Shown here piece after piece: positions 16,402 to 26,560 of a stretch of 64,000 nt of DNA; the stretch's first letter is position 1, and the number at the start of each line of letters is the position of its first letter. Below the pieces are notes generated by a model, which was given only the letters and a program-made list of their open reading frames with translations, made no database searches and was not told the DNA's origin. The translations under genes and the position numbers were made by a program. The DNA comes from an uncultured Bacteroidota bacterium (lineage in GTDB: Bacteria > Bacteroidota > Bacteroidia > Bacteroidales > P3): contig CACYZN010000001.1 in assembly GCA_902778925.1 (NCBI GenBank), positions 1 to 64,000 of the forward strand, written 5' to 3'.

Positions 16402-18957
16402 GTGAAAGGCGCTAACCGACATATAGTCAGCACGCTGTTGCTTCTGCTACTACCGTTGGTCGGCGCAGCCCAAAGCGATATCGACACCCTGATGCGAGTG
16501 TCGAAAGATGCTGTAGGCAGCGTGATAAAGTACAAGGCTCGCGACTCGGTGGCGATGGACCTCCAGACGCGGCGCGCCTACCTCTACACCGAAGGACATA
16601 TCGACTACGACAACATGACCCTCGACGCCGACCGCGTGGAAGTCGACTTCGAGCACGAGACCCTGCACGCCCACGGCACCAGCGACACGGCCGACGAGGT
16701 GCACGGCCGCCCCTACTTCAAGCAGGCCGAGGCCGAATACCATGCCGACACCATCACCTTCAACTACCACACGCAGAAGGGCATCATACAAGGCGTCATT
16801 ACCCAGGAGGGCGACGGCTACCTGCACGGCAAGAAGGTGAAGAAGGTGAACGACTCGGTGATGTACCTCAGCGGCGGCAGCTACACCACCTGCAACTACG
16901 CCCACCCCCACTTCGCCATCAACTTCACCAAGTCCAAGCTCATCACCGGCGACAAGATTGTGACCGGACCGGCCTGGCTCACCGTCGAGGACGCACCCAC
17001 CCCCATAGCGCTGCCCTTCGCCTTCTTCCCCATCACCCACAACCGCGCCTCGGGCGTGTTGCTGCCCTCCTACGGCTGGATGAACTACCGCGGCTACTAC
17101 CTGAAGGACGGCGGCTACTACTGGGCGGTGAACGACAACCTGGACCTGGCCCTGCTCACCGAGCTCTACACCAACCTCTCGTGGGCCGGCGAGCTGAAGA
17201 GCAACTACTACAAGCGCTACCGCTACAAGGGCACCCTCGACGCCCGCTACGGACGCACCTTCACCGGCATACGCGGCGACACCAATACCTTCAACGCTTT
17301 CAACGACTTCAAGTTCACCTGGCAGCACTCGCAGGACCCCAAGGCGAACCCCTACAGCCGCTTCTCGGCCAACGTGAACCTGCAAAGCCGCAACTACAGC
17401 CGCAACACCACCAACCGCAACGATTACTTCAACTCGACCACCACCTCGTCGATCAGCTACAACACCAAGCTGGGCTCCTACTTCAACCTGGCCGCCACGG
17501 CCCGCGAGTCGTTCAACGCCCAGACCGGCGTGATGAACATCAAGCTGCCCAGCATCACCCTGAACAGCATCACCATCTACCCCCTGCGGCGGCGCCACCC
17601 CTCGGGGGCCTACCGCTGGTGGGAGAATATCTCGCTGAGCTACGTGCTCAACGCCGAGAACAACATCACCGCCCAGGACACCGACCTCTTCAAGGCCAGC
17701 ACCCTCGACCAGATGCAGTACGGCGTGCAGCAGTCGATACCCCTCTCGTCGAGCGTCAAGGTGCTGCGCTTCTTCAACTGGACCAACTCGCTGACCTACA
17801 ACGAGCGGTGGCACTGGAGCACCATCGAGAAGAGCTACGACGACGCCACCGGAGCGGTGACCACCGACACGGTGCGGGGCTTCCGGTCGAACCGCGACTT
17901 CAGCATCTCGTCGTCGCTCTCCACCCGCATCTACGGCATGTTCCAGTTCAAGTGGGGTCCGCTGAAGGCCCTGCGCCATGTCATAAACCCCTCGCTCTCG
18001 TTCACCTACCGGCCCGACTTCGGCAGCGAGCGCTTCGGCTACTGGCGCCAGTACACCGACAGCACGGGCTACGTGCACCGCTACTCGATATTCCAGAACT
18101 CGCTCTACGGCGGCCCGCCAGACGGCCGCAGCGGCAGCCTGCGACTGAGCATAGGCAACAACCTTGAAATCAAGGTGCAGAACCCCTTCGACACGGCCGC
18201 CGAGTTGAAGAAGATACCCCTGCTCGAGAGCTTCAACCTGAGCGCCAGCTACGACCTGGCCAAGGACTCGCTCAACATGAGCAACCTCTCGGTCACCGGC
18301 CGCACCACCCTCTTCCGCTCGCTGGTGCTCAACTACAGCGGTTCGTTCTGCCCCTATGTGGTCGACTCGCTGGGCAACATGCACAACCGCTTCCTGTGGA
18401 CCGAGGAGCGGCGCCTGTTCCGCACCCAAAGCTCGACCTGGAGCGCCCAGCTCTCGTTCAGCCTCAACGAGCGCACCTTCCAGAAAGAGGGCACCGAGGC
18501 CGCCAGCGGCTCGCAGGGCCAGCCCCTCTACACCCTGCTGCAGACCCCCTACAACAACAGCCCCGTGGCCATGATGGGCGGCTACGTCGACTTCAGCGTG
18601 CCGTGGAACATCAGCCTCAGCTACACCTTCAGCCACGCCAGCAACTACGTGGCCCGCGAGCTCAACCTGCAGCACCAGGTGATACAAAGCATCACCCTCA
18701 GCGGCAACGTGAGCCTCACCAAGAACTGGCGCATCGCCGCCTCGACGGGCTACGACATAGCCAACCACGGCATGTCCTACACCACCGTCGACATCTACCG
18801 CGACCTGCACTGCTGGGAGATGCGCTTCTCGTGGGTACCCTTCGGCTACTACCGCAGCTGGTTCTTCCAAATCAACATCAAAGCCGACGCCCTGCGCGAC
18901 GTGAAATACGAGAAACGCGAGAGCTACCTCGAGAACCAGGGCTACTACTCCTACTAG
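16402..18957 (+). CDS. lptD: LPS assembly outer-membrane protein LptD (OstA)
   Basis: The 851-residue barrel protein inserts lipopolysaccharide into the outer leaflet. A signal peptide (residues 1-23, ending VGAAQS) precedes an OstA-like N-terminal domain (about 25-230, with YLYTEGHIDYDNMTLDADRV) and a long barrel rich in aromatic residues ending in YYSY. The Bacteroidota LptD marker region (FAFFPITHNRASGVLLPSYG) is at about 209-228. The GTG at 16402 is used; it overlaps a two-codon ATG-ATG-TGA mini-frame (16395-16403), which might tune initiation. It is divergent from the amidase operon, so both cell-envelope genes share one control region. Confidence 0.9.
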   Translation: MKGANRHIVSTLLLLLLPLVGAAQSDIDTLMRVSKDAVGSVIKYKARDSVAMDLQTRRAYLYTEGHIDYDNMTLDADRVEVDFEHETLHAHGTSDTADEVHGRPYFKQAEAEYHADTITFNYHTQKGIIQGVITQEGDGYLHGKKVKKVNDSVMYLSGGSYTTCNYAHPHFAINFTKSKLITGDKIVTGPAWLTVEDAPTPIALPFAFFPITHNRASGVLLPSYGWMNYRGYYLKDGGYYWAVNDNLDLALLTELYTNLSWAGELKSNYYKRYRYKGTLDARYGRTFTGIRGDTNTFNAFNDFKFTWQHSQDPKANPYSRFSANVNLQSRNYSRNTTNRNDYFNSTTTSSISYNTKLGSYFNLAATARESFNAQTGVMNIKLPSITLNSITIYPLRRRHPSGAYRWWENISLSYVLNAENNITAQDTDLFKASTLDQMQYGVQQSIPLSSSVKVLRFFNWTNSLTYNERWHWSTIEKSYDDATGAVTTDTVRGFRSNRDFSISSSLSTRIYGMFQFKWGPLKALRHVINPSLSFTYRPDFGSERFGYWRQYTDSTGYVHRYSIFQNSLYGGPPDGRSGSLRLSIGNNLEIKVQNPFDTAAELKKIPLLESFNLSASYDLAKDSLNMSNLSVTGRTTLFRSLVLNYSGSFCPYVVDSLGNMHNRFLWTEERRLFRTQSSTWSAQLSFSLNERTFQKEGTEAASGSQGQPLYTLLQTPYNNSPVAMMGGYVDFSVPWNISLSYTFSHASNYVARELNLQHQVIQSITLSGNVSLTKNWRIAASTGYDIANHGMSYTTVDIYRDLHCWEMRFSWVPFGYYRSWFFQINIKADALRDVKYEKRESYLENQGYYSY

Positions 18958-18999
18958 GCTTCGGCAACACGCATTCAGGCATCAGAGAATACAGACACC

Positions 19000-19314
19000 A
19001 TGGACAACAAGCTCTACCATTCTATCGGCGAAGTGGCCGCCCTGCTGGGCGAAGCGCCCTCGACCCTGCGTTTCTGGGAGACCGAGTTCCCCCAGATCAA
19101 GCCCGTCAAGAACAGCCGCGGCAGCCGCAGCTACACGGCACGCGACATCGAGCTGCTGCGACGCATACAGCACCTCACCCGCCAGTGCGGCTACACCCTC
19201 GAGGGTGCCCGCGACCAGCTGCGCCAGCGTCCGGTCGACGACCCCAAGGCCGAGCTCGCCGCCAACCTGGCCACCCTCCGTCGCTTCCTCGTCGACCTGA
19301 AAGAGACCCTCTGA
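19000..19314 (+). CDS. MerR-family helix-turn-helix regulator
   Basis: The 104-residue protein is almost all MerR DNA-binding domain: YHSIGEVAALLGEAPSTLRFWETEF gives the helix-turn-helix, and SRSYTARDIELLRRIQHL the wing and second helical part. A short C-terminal helix follows and there is no effector domain, so it probably binds DNA as a dimer without a ligand. It starts 42 bases after lptD on the same strand and may be read through from it. The two preceding lptD stop-proximal bases show no separate promoter. Confidence 0.88.
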   Translation: MDNKLYHSIGEVAALLGEAPSTLRFWETEFPQIKPVKNSRGSRSYTARDIELLRRIQHLTRQCGYTLEGARDQLRQRPVDDPKAELAANLATLRRFLVDLKETL

Positions 19315-19344
19315 CGCCCCTTCCCCTCCCCTTCCGGTCCGGCC

Positions 19345-19439
19345 GTTCTTATGTACTTCTTATGTATTTCTTATGTTGTATTTATGTTTAAAACATAAGA
19401 AATACATAAGAAATACATAAGAAGTACATAAGAAATACC
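19345..19439. repeat. Element B1: palindromic 11-bp unit array, identical to the copy at 58147-58241
   Basis: The left arm has four units (TTCTTATGTAC, TTCTTATGTAT, then two variants) and the right arm has the same units inverted (ACATAAGAAAT type). The two arms form a near-perfect hairpin of about 44 bp with almost no loop. GGTCCGG-like bases on the left and CCGGAC on the right extend the symmetry. All 95 bp recur without change at 58147-58241. It lies 85 bp upstream of the promoter box of the large T9SS gene. Confidence 0.95.
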
Positions 19440-19523
19440 GGACACGATGCGGAAAGCCATGCGGCAATGAGGGGAAAAAGTGGTTTTTTTGCGGAAGAAT
19501 TGTCCGCATTCGAAAAAAATGCT

Positions 19524-19531
19524 TATCTTTG
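19524..19531 (+). promoter_or_regulatory. TAnnTTTG promoter box of the 2,100-residue surface protein
   Basis: TATCTTTG followed by GCC lies 97 bp before the ATG. A TTG at 19500-19502 gives a 21-bp spacer, acceptable for a -33 element. The leader would be about 90 bases. Confidence 0.65.
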
Positions 19532-19627
19532 CCATGCGTACATCGCCGCCGCCCGGCACCGATGGTGCTGAGTATGTGTGATGTATGTGCCATAAACACG
19601 CTGAAAACAATATAAAAAGCATACACA

Positions 19628-22600
19628 ATGAAGAGACAAATCACACTTTTGGCCCTGCTGGCGGCTCTGCTGTTGCCGGCGGTGGGCGCCAGTGCGCAAG
19701 AAGAGATGACCGTGGCCAACGGCACCACGACCAACAGCAACCTACCGGTCTGGGGCCTGTGGCTCGACAACAACACACACACGCAGTCCATCTACCCGGC
19801 ATCGATGCTCGACGAGCTGGTGGGCAGCAACATACAGCAGCTGACATGGTACCTCAGCTCGTTGCCGGACTCGGTCTGGAGTTCGCAGTTCACCGTGCGG
19901 CTGATGACAACCACAGCGTCGTCGTTCACCACCACCTTTGCCGACGTGAGCGACGCCACGGTGGTCTACACCGGCACGCTGACCGTCGAGAATAGCCAGA
20001 TAACCATCGAACTTGAAGAGCCGTTCACCTACGATGGCGACAATCTGCTGGTCGACTTCCAGTCGGTGGCCGGCAACTACTCGTCGTGCGCCTTCTACGG
20101 CACCGACCCTGGCAACTACACCTCGATATATGCACGCGGTTCAAATGCCCCCACCTCCCAGGCATTCCTGCCCAAGCTGACCATCGGCTACACACAAGGC
20201 AGCGTCGCCATCTGCCGCAAGCCGAAGAACCTGACGGTGAGTGACATCGCCACCGACGGGGCCACTTTCAGCTGGGAGCCGCAGAACGGGGAGAGCAGCT
20301 GGCATGTGTACCTCGACGATGTCGAGGTGGCGGAGAGTCCCGTCACCAGCACCTCCTACACAGCCTTGGGGCTGGGCGCCTCGTCGAACCACACCTTCGG
20401 CGTGAGCGCCGTGTGCGACGACGGGTCGACCAGCGGCACCGCCTCCACCACGTTCCGCACGCTGTGCGACGTGGTCAGCCTGCCGTGGCAGGACGACTTC
20501 GACAGCTACCAGACCGGCTCGGGCAACCGTCCCGACTGCTGGGCGCTGCTCGCCAGCTACAGCAGCTATCCGTATATATCCACCTCGAACAACAACAAGT
20601 GCTACTACATGTACTCCAACTTGAGCACGCCCATCTTCGTGGCCACCCCCATGACAGCCGCAGCCGCCAACCAGCTGCACGTCATGTTCCGCGCCTCGGT
20701 CAGCAGCTCGGGCACCACCCGCCTCTTTGAAGCAGGCATCATGACCGACACGGCCGATGCCAGCACCTTCATACCCATGATCACCCTCAACGGCAACAGC
20801 TCGACCTGGACCGAGTACGAGTTCTACACCGATACCGTGCAGGCCGCCGGCAATGCCTGTGTAGCCTTCCGCTGGACCAACTCGAGCGGCAATTCAGCCT
20901 ACATCGACGATGTGGCCGTCGAGGTTGCCAGCGACTGCCGTCGGCCCGTCAGCGCCGGCACCTCGCTGGTCACCTACGAGGGCGCCAACGTCCACTGGGT
21001 CGACAACGGCACCGCCGCCACCGGCTACACCGTGCGCGTGGCCACGACCAACGACGTGCAGGCAGCCACTGCCATCGACTACTACGCCGTCTCCAGCCCC
21101 TACACCATCACCGGCCTGGCCGGCAACACCACCTACTATGTATGGGTGAGCACCAACTGCGGCGACGAGCAGACCTTGTGGCGCTCGGCCGGCAGTTTCC
21201 AGACCCTGCAGGACTGCTACCCGGTGGTCGACCTCACCGTGGGCGACATCAACAACACCTCGGCCGTGGTTACCTGGAACTACAACACAGCCCTCGGACG
21301 CGACGAGAGCGGCGTCAACCTGCTCGTCATCGACAAGAGCGTCACGCCCAACGACACCGTCGAGGCCTTCGCTACGGGCACCTACCACTTCCTGCAAGGA
21401 CTGCAGGGCGGCCACAACTACACCGTGGTGGCCACCACCGCCTGCGACACCTTCACCTCCTACAGCTCGCCCTACATCAACTTCACCACAAGCACCTGCG
21501 GCCGCATCGAAGGCACCCAGACCAGCGGCAATTCGCCCTTCAACGGCTACTATAAGTACGGCTACACCCAGACCATCTACCCCGCCAGCCAGCTGCAGGG
21601 CCTCTCCTCCATCAGCGGACTGCAGTTCCGCCAGGCGTCGACCCCGTCGGGAGTGTACAACCGCCCCATCAATGTGTGGATCGGCCATACCGACCAGGCC
21701 CTGCTCGACACCAACAACTACGTCGACATCAACGACCTCACCCTCGTCTATAGCGGCAACATCAACGTGCAGCAGACCGGATGGAAGACACTCAACTTCA
21801 CCGAAAACTTCGAGTGGGACGGCACAAACAATGTCGTGGTCGCCGTGCAGAACCTCACCGGCGAATACAACAACTTCAGCTGGGGCGCCCACACCGCCAC
21901 CGAGGGCAACACCGTCTACTGGTACCGCGACAGCGACACCATACATCCCACCAACCCCAATGCTCCCTACAACCAATCCATCCCCTCGCGCGGCCAGAAC
22001 ACCACAGTGCCCGACATCACCTTCCTGGGCGAGTGCAGCCAGCCCGACTGCCTGGCCCCGATAGCCGCCGTCACAGGCACCACCGAGACCTCGGTGAGCC
22101 TCGTGTGGATAGCAGGCAGCCAGGAGACCGCCTGGACTGTGCAGTATCGCATCGCTGGCGACACCACATGGCAGACCGCCACCGCCTCGGTAGCCACCAC
22201 CAGCTATACCGTCAGCGGCTTGCAGAGCTCCACCCTCTACCAGTTCCGCGTAGGCTCGCTCTGCACCACCACCCTCTATGGCAGCACACTTCAGGCCCGC
22301 ACCGCGTGCGGCACCATCAGCCTGCCCTACACCGAGGACTTCGAAAGTTGGAACAATGGCGACTTCCCCGCCTGCTGGTACAAGACCGCACCTTTCAACA
22401 ACTATCCCTATGTCAATGTGAGCACCTCCAGCACCGCCTCCCACAGCGGTACCGGCAACATGTACATCTACGGCAGCAACGCCACCGGCATGTTCACCTC
22501 GCCACTGGTGCCCACCAATGCCGACAATATAAAGGTCACCTTCTGGGCCAGCAACTCCTATGCCAACCCTGGCAACGGCACACTGAAGGTGGGCATCCTC

Positions 22601-25600
22601 ACCGACCCCACCGACGAGGGTACCTTCCAGGAGTGCACTGCCACCGCCACCGGCATGACCAGCGGCAGCTGGCGCGAGTGGGTGGTCTATACCGACGACG
22701 TCAACGTCAGCGGCCAGGTGCATGTGGCCTTCCTGTTCCAACTGAACAGCAGCACCACGCAGGGTAATGTGGACGACATCACCATCAGCGAGGCCGGCAA
22801 CTGCCGCCGCCCCACAGCTCCGTCGGTGAGCGATGTGAGCTACTACAGCGCCATGCTGCACTGGAACGACGTGAACCACGGCGCGGCGGACTACCAGGTG
22901 TGCTACAACACCGTCAACGACCTGGCCACCGCCACCCTCTTCGGCCAGACCACCAACGAGGACAGCATCATGCTGACCGGCCTGCACAACGGCCATCAGT
23001 ACTATGCTTGGGTGCGCCAGACCTGCAGCACCGACGACGAGGACTGGCTGCCGATGCCCACCTTCACCACCGCCGTGAGCTGCTACCCCGTGCAGAACGC
23101 CACCATGGTGGGCTCGACCCTGAACACCATCACCGTGTCGTGGGACTACAATATCGCCCAGGGCATAGCCCCGCAGGGCGCCCTGGTGAGCTTGATGAAC
23201 ACGGTGGACAGCAGCTGGGTGGTCGAGAACGCGTTCACCTCTGACGCGGGCTACGTGTTTACCGGCCTGACCGAGGGCACCGTCTACCGCCTCTACATTG
23301 CCACCCAATGCTCGCCCGACACCTCGACGGCCGTGCAGCTCAACGTGAACACCCGTCTCATCGTCTGCGGCGAGATTGCCGGCACCAGCAGCATCAACAA
23401 CTCCAACGTGCCCTACGACCGCTATTACGACTACAGCTACTGCCAGATTATCTATCCCGCCGAGCAGGTGGCTGGCTTGTCCACCATCACCGGCATCAAC
23501 TTCTACAGCAACACTGTCTCCACCAAGCAGTACCACCTGGATGTGTGGATTGGCACCACCGACCGCACCACCTTTACCATATCCAGCTACGAGTCGATAA
23601 GCGGCCTCCAGAAGGTGGCCACCGACTTTGTGCACACCTCGCCCGCCATAGGGTGGACCTCCATCACCTTCGACTCGGCTTTCACCTACGACGACACGAG
23701 CAACCTGATAGTGGTGATCAACAACCTCACCGGCAGCTACAACGGCTCGGGCTACAACTGGAGCCACCATTCCGCCCAGAGCCAAGCCATATACTGGCGA
23801 CGCGACAACACACCCTACAGCCCCACCGCCATTACAACAGGCGGCACAGTGCTGAACTCCGTGCCCGACATACAGTTTGTCGGCCCGTGCGACGCCAGCG
23901 CCATCTGCCTGGCCCCGGTGCTTTCCTCTACCGGCAATACCACCACGAGCGTGAGCCTGCAATGGGGCGCCGACGCCACGTCGGGCTTCACCGTGCAGTA
24001 CCATGCCATGGGCGACACCACCTGGATCGAGGCCGCCACCAACCTGGCCACCAACAGCTACACCGTGTCGGGCCTCGAGGCTTCGACAGGCTACCAGTTC
24101 CGCGTGGCCTGCGACTGCAACGGCAGCCCTGCATGGTCCAACACCGTGGAGTGCTATACCTCGTGCGACGCCTTGAGCGTGCCGCAGACCTTCACCTTCA
24201 GCTCGCCACTCTCGCCCTGCTGGACGCTGACCAACGACAAGGTCTACCTGAACAGCAACGCACTGTACTTCAGCTACAGTTCGTCGAACATCGGCCGCGC
24301 CGTGCTGCCCGAGCTGACCGAGCCCGTAGGCACCCTCATGGCCGTCATCCGCGCCCGCTACAGCTACTACAGCGGCAGCAACTACAACCTGCTGGTCGGC
24401 GTAGGCAACGCCCAGGGCGGCAACGTGGTATGGGTCGACACCATCACCCTCGCCACAACCTACAACGACTACTACGTGTACTTCGACAGCTATAGTGGCA
24501 CCGACAACCGCATAGTGCTCTCGAAGGACGGCTCCAACTACATATACATTGAAAGCATCGAGGTAGGCCTCGACAACGGCTGCCATCCCACCTCGGCCAT
24601 CAACGTCGGCGCCGTCACCGCTAACACCGCCACCCTGAGCTGGAGCCACACCTCGGCCACCACCTTCGAGGTGCAGTACAGCCTCGACGGCACCAGCTGG
24701 ACCAGCCAGACGGTGAACGGCACCAGCGTCACCCTCACCAGCCTCAACAGCAGCAGCAGCTACAGCGTCCGCGTGCGCGCCCTCTGCTCGGACACCGACA
24801 GCTCGCTCTGGAGCTCTGAGGTCTCCTTCACCACCGAATGCGGCGAAGTCAGCCTGCCCTGGGAAGAGAACTTCAACGGTTGGGGCAGCACCCTCAGCCA
24901 ATGCTGGCACCGCCTCAGCGGCAGCTTCGAAACCGGCGGCAGCACCAGCACCTACGGCTGGAGCGTAAACAGCAGCTACGGCAACATACCCATCGACGGC
25001 AATGCCCTGACCATGAACGTCTACTACACCAACTGCTACTGGGTCGTCAGCCCCCTCATAGACATCGACTACGCCAGCGCCACACTCACCTTCCAACTGG
25101 CCGGCGAGAAATGGAGCAGCTCTACCGCCAACTACTTCGACAACGACGACCGCTTCATCGTGGCCATCTCGACCGACGAAGGCATCACCTGGACCCCCGT
25201 CTACGAACTCGGCACCTCGGCCACCGCCGACGGCGCCCTCACCGACCTCACCAGCGACTTCAGCACCCACACCGTCGACATCGATGGCTACAACGGCCAA
25301 ACCATCCGCATAGCTTTCTACGGCGGCAGCGAAGCCTCGGGCGGCGACAGCCGTCTGGCGCTCGACAACATAGCCCTCGTCGGCAACGGCAACCCCGTAG
25401 TCGAGACCTGCGACGTGCCCACCAACCTGCACACCCTCGTGGTCGACAGCACCTTCGCCACCATCCAGTGGACCCCCGCCGGCTCCGAAAGCCAGTGGCA
25501 GCTGATAGTCGACAACAACAGCTCCAACATCATCACCACCGCCAACACCACCTACACCCTGAGCAACCTGGCCCCCGGCACACTGCACCGCGTCAGCGTA

Positions 25601-25930
25601 CGCGCCATCTGCAGCGCCACCAGCCAGAGCGACTGGAGCACCGAGCTCACCTTCACCACCGCCGCCTCGGGCGGCCAACAGGGCATAGCCGACGCCACGG
25701 CCGACGCCATACTCCTCTCGCCCAACCCTGCCTCCAACCAGGTAACCATAGGCGGCATAACAGGCACAGCCTCCATCGCCATCGTCGACCAAAGCGGCCG
25801 CACCGTCTACACCGCCACCCACGTGCACGGCAGCCACACCGTCGACCTACGCACCATGGCCAAAGGCGCCTACTTCGTGCGCATCGTAGGCCCCCTCGCC
25901 ACCACAGTGCGCAAGCTGATAGTCAAATAG
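19628..25930 (+). CDS. Giant modular T9SS-secreted surface protein with fibronectin III and MAM-like modules
   Basis: The 2,100-residue protein has a signal peptide (residues 1-23) and a type A T9SS C-terminal domain (about 2030-2100: LLSPNPASNQVTI near its start, then GAYFVRIVG and a KLIVK end). Between these, three related super-repeats begin near residues 31, 624 and 1247. Each starts with a beta-sandwich module containing an IYPAS/E motif and a domain ending in a conserved LTGxYN-like stretch. This is followed by a fibronectin III module, a module resembling the cleaved-adhesin/MAM fold (starting CxxxSLPWxxDF at about 280, 895 and 1738, with a diverged copy near 1513) and further fibronectin III modules. 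No catalytic domain is recognised. It is probably a cell-surface or secreted adhesin. Confidence 0.88.
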   Translation: MKRQITLLALLAALLLPAVGASAQEEMTVANGTTTNSNLPVWGLWLDNNTHTQSIYPASMLDELVGSNIQQLTWYLSSLPDSVWSSQFTVRLMTTTASSFTTTFADVSDATVVYTGTLTVENSQITIELEEPFTYDGDNLLVDFQSVAGNYSSCAFYGTDPGNYTSIYARGSNAPTSQAFLPKLTIGYTQGSVAICRKPKNLTVSDIATDGATFSWEPQNGESSWHVYLDDVEVAESPVTSTSYTALGLGASSNHTFGVSAVCDDGSTSGTASTTFRTLCDVVSLPWQDDFDSYQTGSGNRPDCWALLASYSSYPYISTSNNNKCYYMYSNLSTPIFVATPMTAAAANQLHVMFRASVSSSGTTRLFEAGIMTDTADASTFIPMITLNGNSSTWTEYEFYTDTVQAAGNACVAFRWTNSSGNSAYIDDVAVEVASDCRRPVSAGTSLVTYEGANVHWVDNGTAATGYTVRVATTNDVQAATAIDYYAVSSPYTITGLAGNTTYYVWVSTNCGDEQTLWRSAGSFQTLQDCYPVVDLTVGDINNTSAVVTWNYNTALGRDESGVNLLVIDKSVTPNDTVEAFATGTYHFLQGLQGGHNYTVVATTACDTFTSYSSPYINFTTSTCGRIEGTQTSGNSPFNGYYKYGYTQTIYPASQLQGLSSISGLQFRQASTPSGVYNRPINVWIGHTDQALLDTNNYVDINDLTLVYSGNINVQQTGWKTLNFTENFEWDGTNNVVVAVQNLTGEYNNFSWGAHTATEGNTVYWYRDSDTIHPTNPNAPYNQSIPSRGQNTTVPDITFLGECSQPDCLAPIAAVTGTTETSVSLVWIAGSQETAWTVQYRIAGDTTWQTATASVATTSYTVSGLQSSTLYQFRVGSLCTTTLYGSTLQARTACGTISLPYTEDFESWNNGDFPACWYKTAPFNNYPYVNVSTSSTASHSGTGNMYIYGSNATGMFTSPLVPTNADNIKVTFWASNSYANPGNGTLKVGILTDPTDEGTFQECTATATGMTSGSWREWVVYTDDVNVSGQVHVAFLFQLNSSTTQGNVDDITISEAGNCRRPTAPSVSDVSYYSAMLHWNDVNHGAADYQVCYNTVNDLATATLFGQTTNEDSIMLTGLHNGHQYYAWVRQTCSTDDEDWLPMPTFTTAVSCYPVQNATMVGSTLNTITVSWDYNIAQGIAPQGALVSLMNTVDSSWVVENAFTSDAGYVFTGLTEGTVYRLYIATQCSPDTSTAVQLNVNTRLIVCGEIAGTSSINNSNVPYDRYYDYSYCQIIYPAEQVAGLSTITGINFYSNTVSTKQYHLDVWIGTTDRTTFTISSYESISGLQKVATDFVHTSPAIGWTSITFDSAFTYDDTSNLIVVINNLTGSYNGSGYNWSHHSAQSQAIYWRRDNTPYSPTAITTGGTVLNSVPDIQFVGPCDASAICLAPVLSSTGNTTTSVSLQWGADATSGFTVQYHAMGDTTWIEAATNLATNSYTVSGLEASTGYQFRVACDCNGSPAWSNTVECYTSCDALSVPQTFTFSSPLSPCWTLTNDKVYLNSNALYFSYSSSNIGRAVLPELTEPVGTLMAVIRARYSYYSGSNYNLLVGVGNAQGGNVVWVDTITLATTYNDYYVYFDSYSGTDNRIVLSKDGSNYIYIESIEVGLDNGCHPTSAINVGAVTANTATLSWSHTSATTFEVQYSLDGTSWTSQTVNGTSVTLTSLNSSSSYSVRVRALCSDTDSSLWSSEVSFTTECGEVSLPWEENFNGWGSTLSQCWHRLSGSFETGGSTSTYGWSVNSSYGNIPIDGNALTMNVYYTNCYWVVSPLIDIDYASATLTFQLAGEKWSSSTANYFDNDDRFIVAISTDEGITWTPVYELGTSATADGALTDLTSDFSTHTVDIDGYNGQTIRIAFYGGSEASGGDSRLALDNIALVGNGNPVVETCDVPTNLHTLVVDSTFATIQWTPAGSESQWQLIVDNNSSNIITTANTTYTLSNLAPGTLHRVSVRAICSATSQSDWSTELTFTTAASGGQQGIADATADAILLSPNPASNQVTIGGITGTASIAIVDQSGRTVYTATHVHGSHTVDLRTMAKGAYFVRIVGPLATTVRKLIVK

Positions 25931-25954
25931 GCCAACCCGCACGCCGCACCCACC

Positions 25955-26006
25955 GAGCCCCGCACGGCAACGGCACCCACCACCGGTACCACCCCGTGCG
26001 GGGCTC
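25955..26006 (+). terminator. Hairpin after the giant surface protein gene
   Basis: A perfect 13-bp GC-rich stem (25955-25967 with 25994-26006) encloses a 26-base loop. There is no T run, so it may protect the 3' end rather than terminate alone. Confidence 0.55.
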
Positions 26007-26042
26007 TCCATATATACACCCCATCCCCACCCCATCCCCTCA

Positions 26043-26125
26043 GGTCCTTCTTATGTATATCAACGATAAAAAAACATAAGAACTATCATTGAACTGTCGC
26101 TGAAATACATAAGAACACCCGGACC
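26043..26125. repeat. Element C: degenerate 11-bp unit array with inverted ends
   Basis: Four consecutive units, ACATAAGAACT, ATCATTGAACT, GTCGCTGAAAT and ACATAAGAACA (26074-26117), keep the 11-bp period although their sequences have drifted; GAA at unit positions 7-9 is constant. An inverted TTCTTATGTAT unit lies at 26048-26058, and GGTCC/GGACC bases bound the element. It looks like a decayed relative of B1 and B2. The remaining gap to 26348 shows nothing else. Confidence 0.7.
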
Positions 26126-26348
26126 GTGACCGGCGGGGGTGGCGACCCGAGGGGATGGCAACCCGTGGGAAAACACCCCTTGCAAGCCGTAAAAAATTGC
26201 CACGAAAAAGTTCGAAAAACGCCCCAATCCGGTGCGGAAACAGCCCGTTTGCGAGCCGCTTCACGCCCCCTTAAGCAAAAAAAGTCGACAAAACAAATGT
26301 TGAATATCAACAAATTATGAACAATCAACAACAAAAATGCAAAAAAAA

Positions 26349-26379
26349 CTTTGCCGGTATTGGAAAAAGTAGTATTTTT
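26349..26379 (+). promoter_or_regulatory. Promoter of the tRNA-tuf operon
   Basis: TTTG at 26349-26352 and TATTTTTG at 26372-26379 are separated by 19 bp, a full match to the Bacteroidota -33/-7 promoter. It lies 60 bp before the first tRNA. Confidence 0.8.
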
Positions 26380-26439
26380 GCAGCCTCAAACGACGGAAAA
26401 AAGTCGCAAGAAGAGAGCGAAATTGAAAGACTGACAAAC

Positions 26440-26512
26440 GCCGATGTAACTCAGTTGGTAGAGTAGCTGATTTGTAATCAGCCTGTCGGGGGTTCGAGTC
26501 CCTTCATCGGCT
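26440..26512 (+). tRNA. tRNA-Thr (anticodon TGT)
   Basis: A 73-base cloverleaf is formed with a perfect 7-bp acceptor stem (GCCGATG with CATCGGC) and a GGTTCGAGTCC T-arm. The anticodon loop TTTGTAA contains TGT, reading ACA. CCA is not encoded. It is the first gene of the tRNA-tuf cluster. Confidence 0.97.
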
Positions 26513-26560
26513 CGGGGTCCGGCACCCAGTTCGACTGAGCGAACGGACACAAAAACAATC

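Noticed and set aside
16450..18870. An 806-codon minus-strand frame opposite lptD
   Set aside because: Composition is a mirror of lptD codons and no family features are visible.
19345..19439. CRISPR array
   Set aside because: The units are 11 bp and contiguous without spacers, and no cas gene is in the window.
20894..25837. A 1,647-codon open frame on the minus strand opposite the giant surface protein
   Set aside because: It is a shadow produced by GC-rich codon use; its composition is Val/Gly/Ala/His with no domain, signal peptide or start context, while the plus strand has clear domains.
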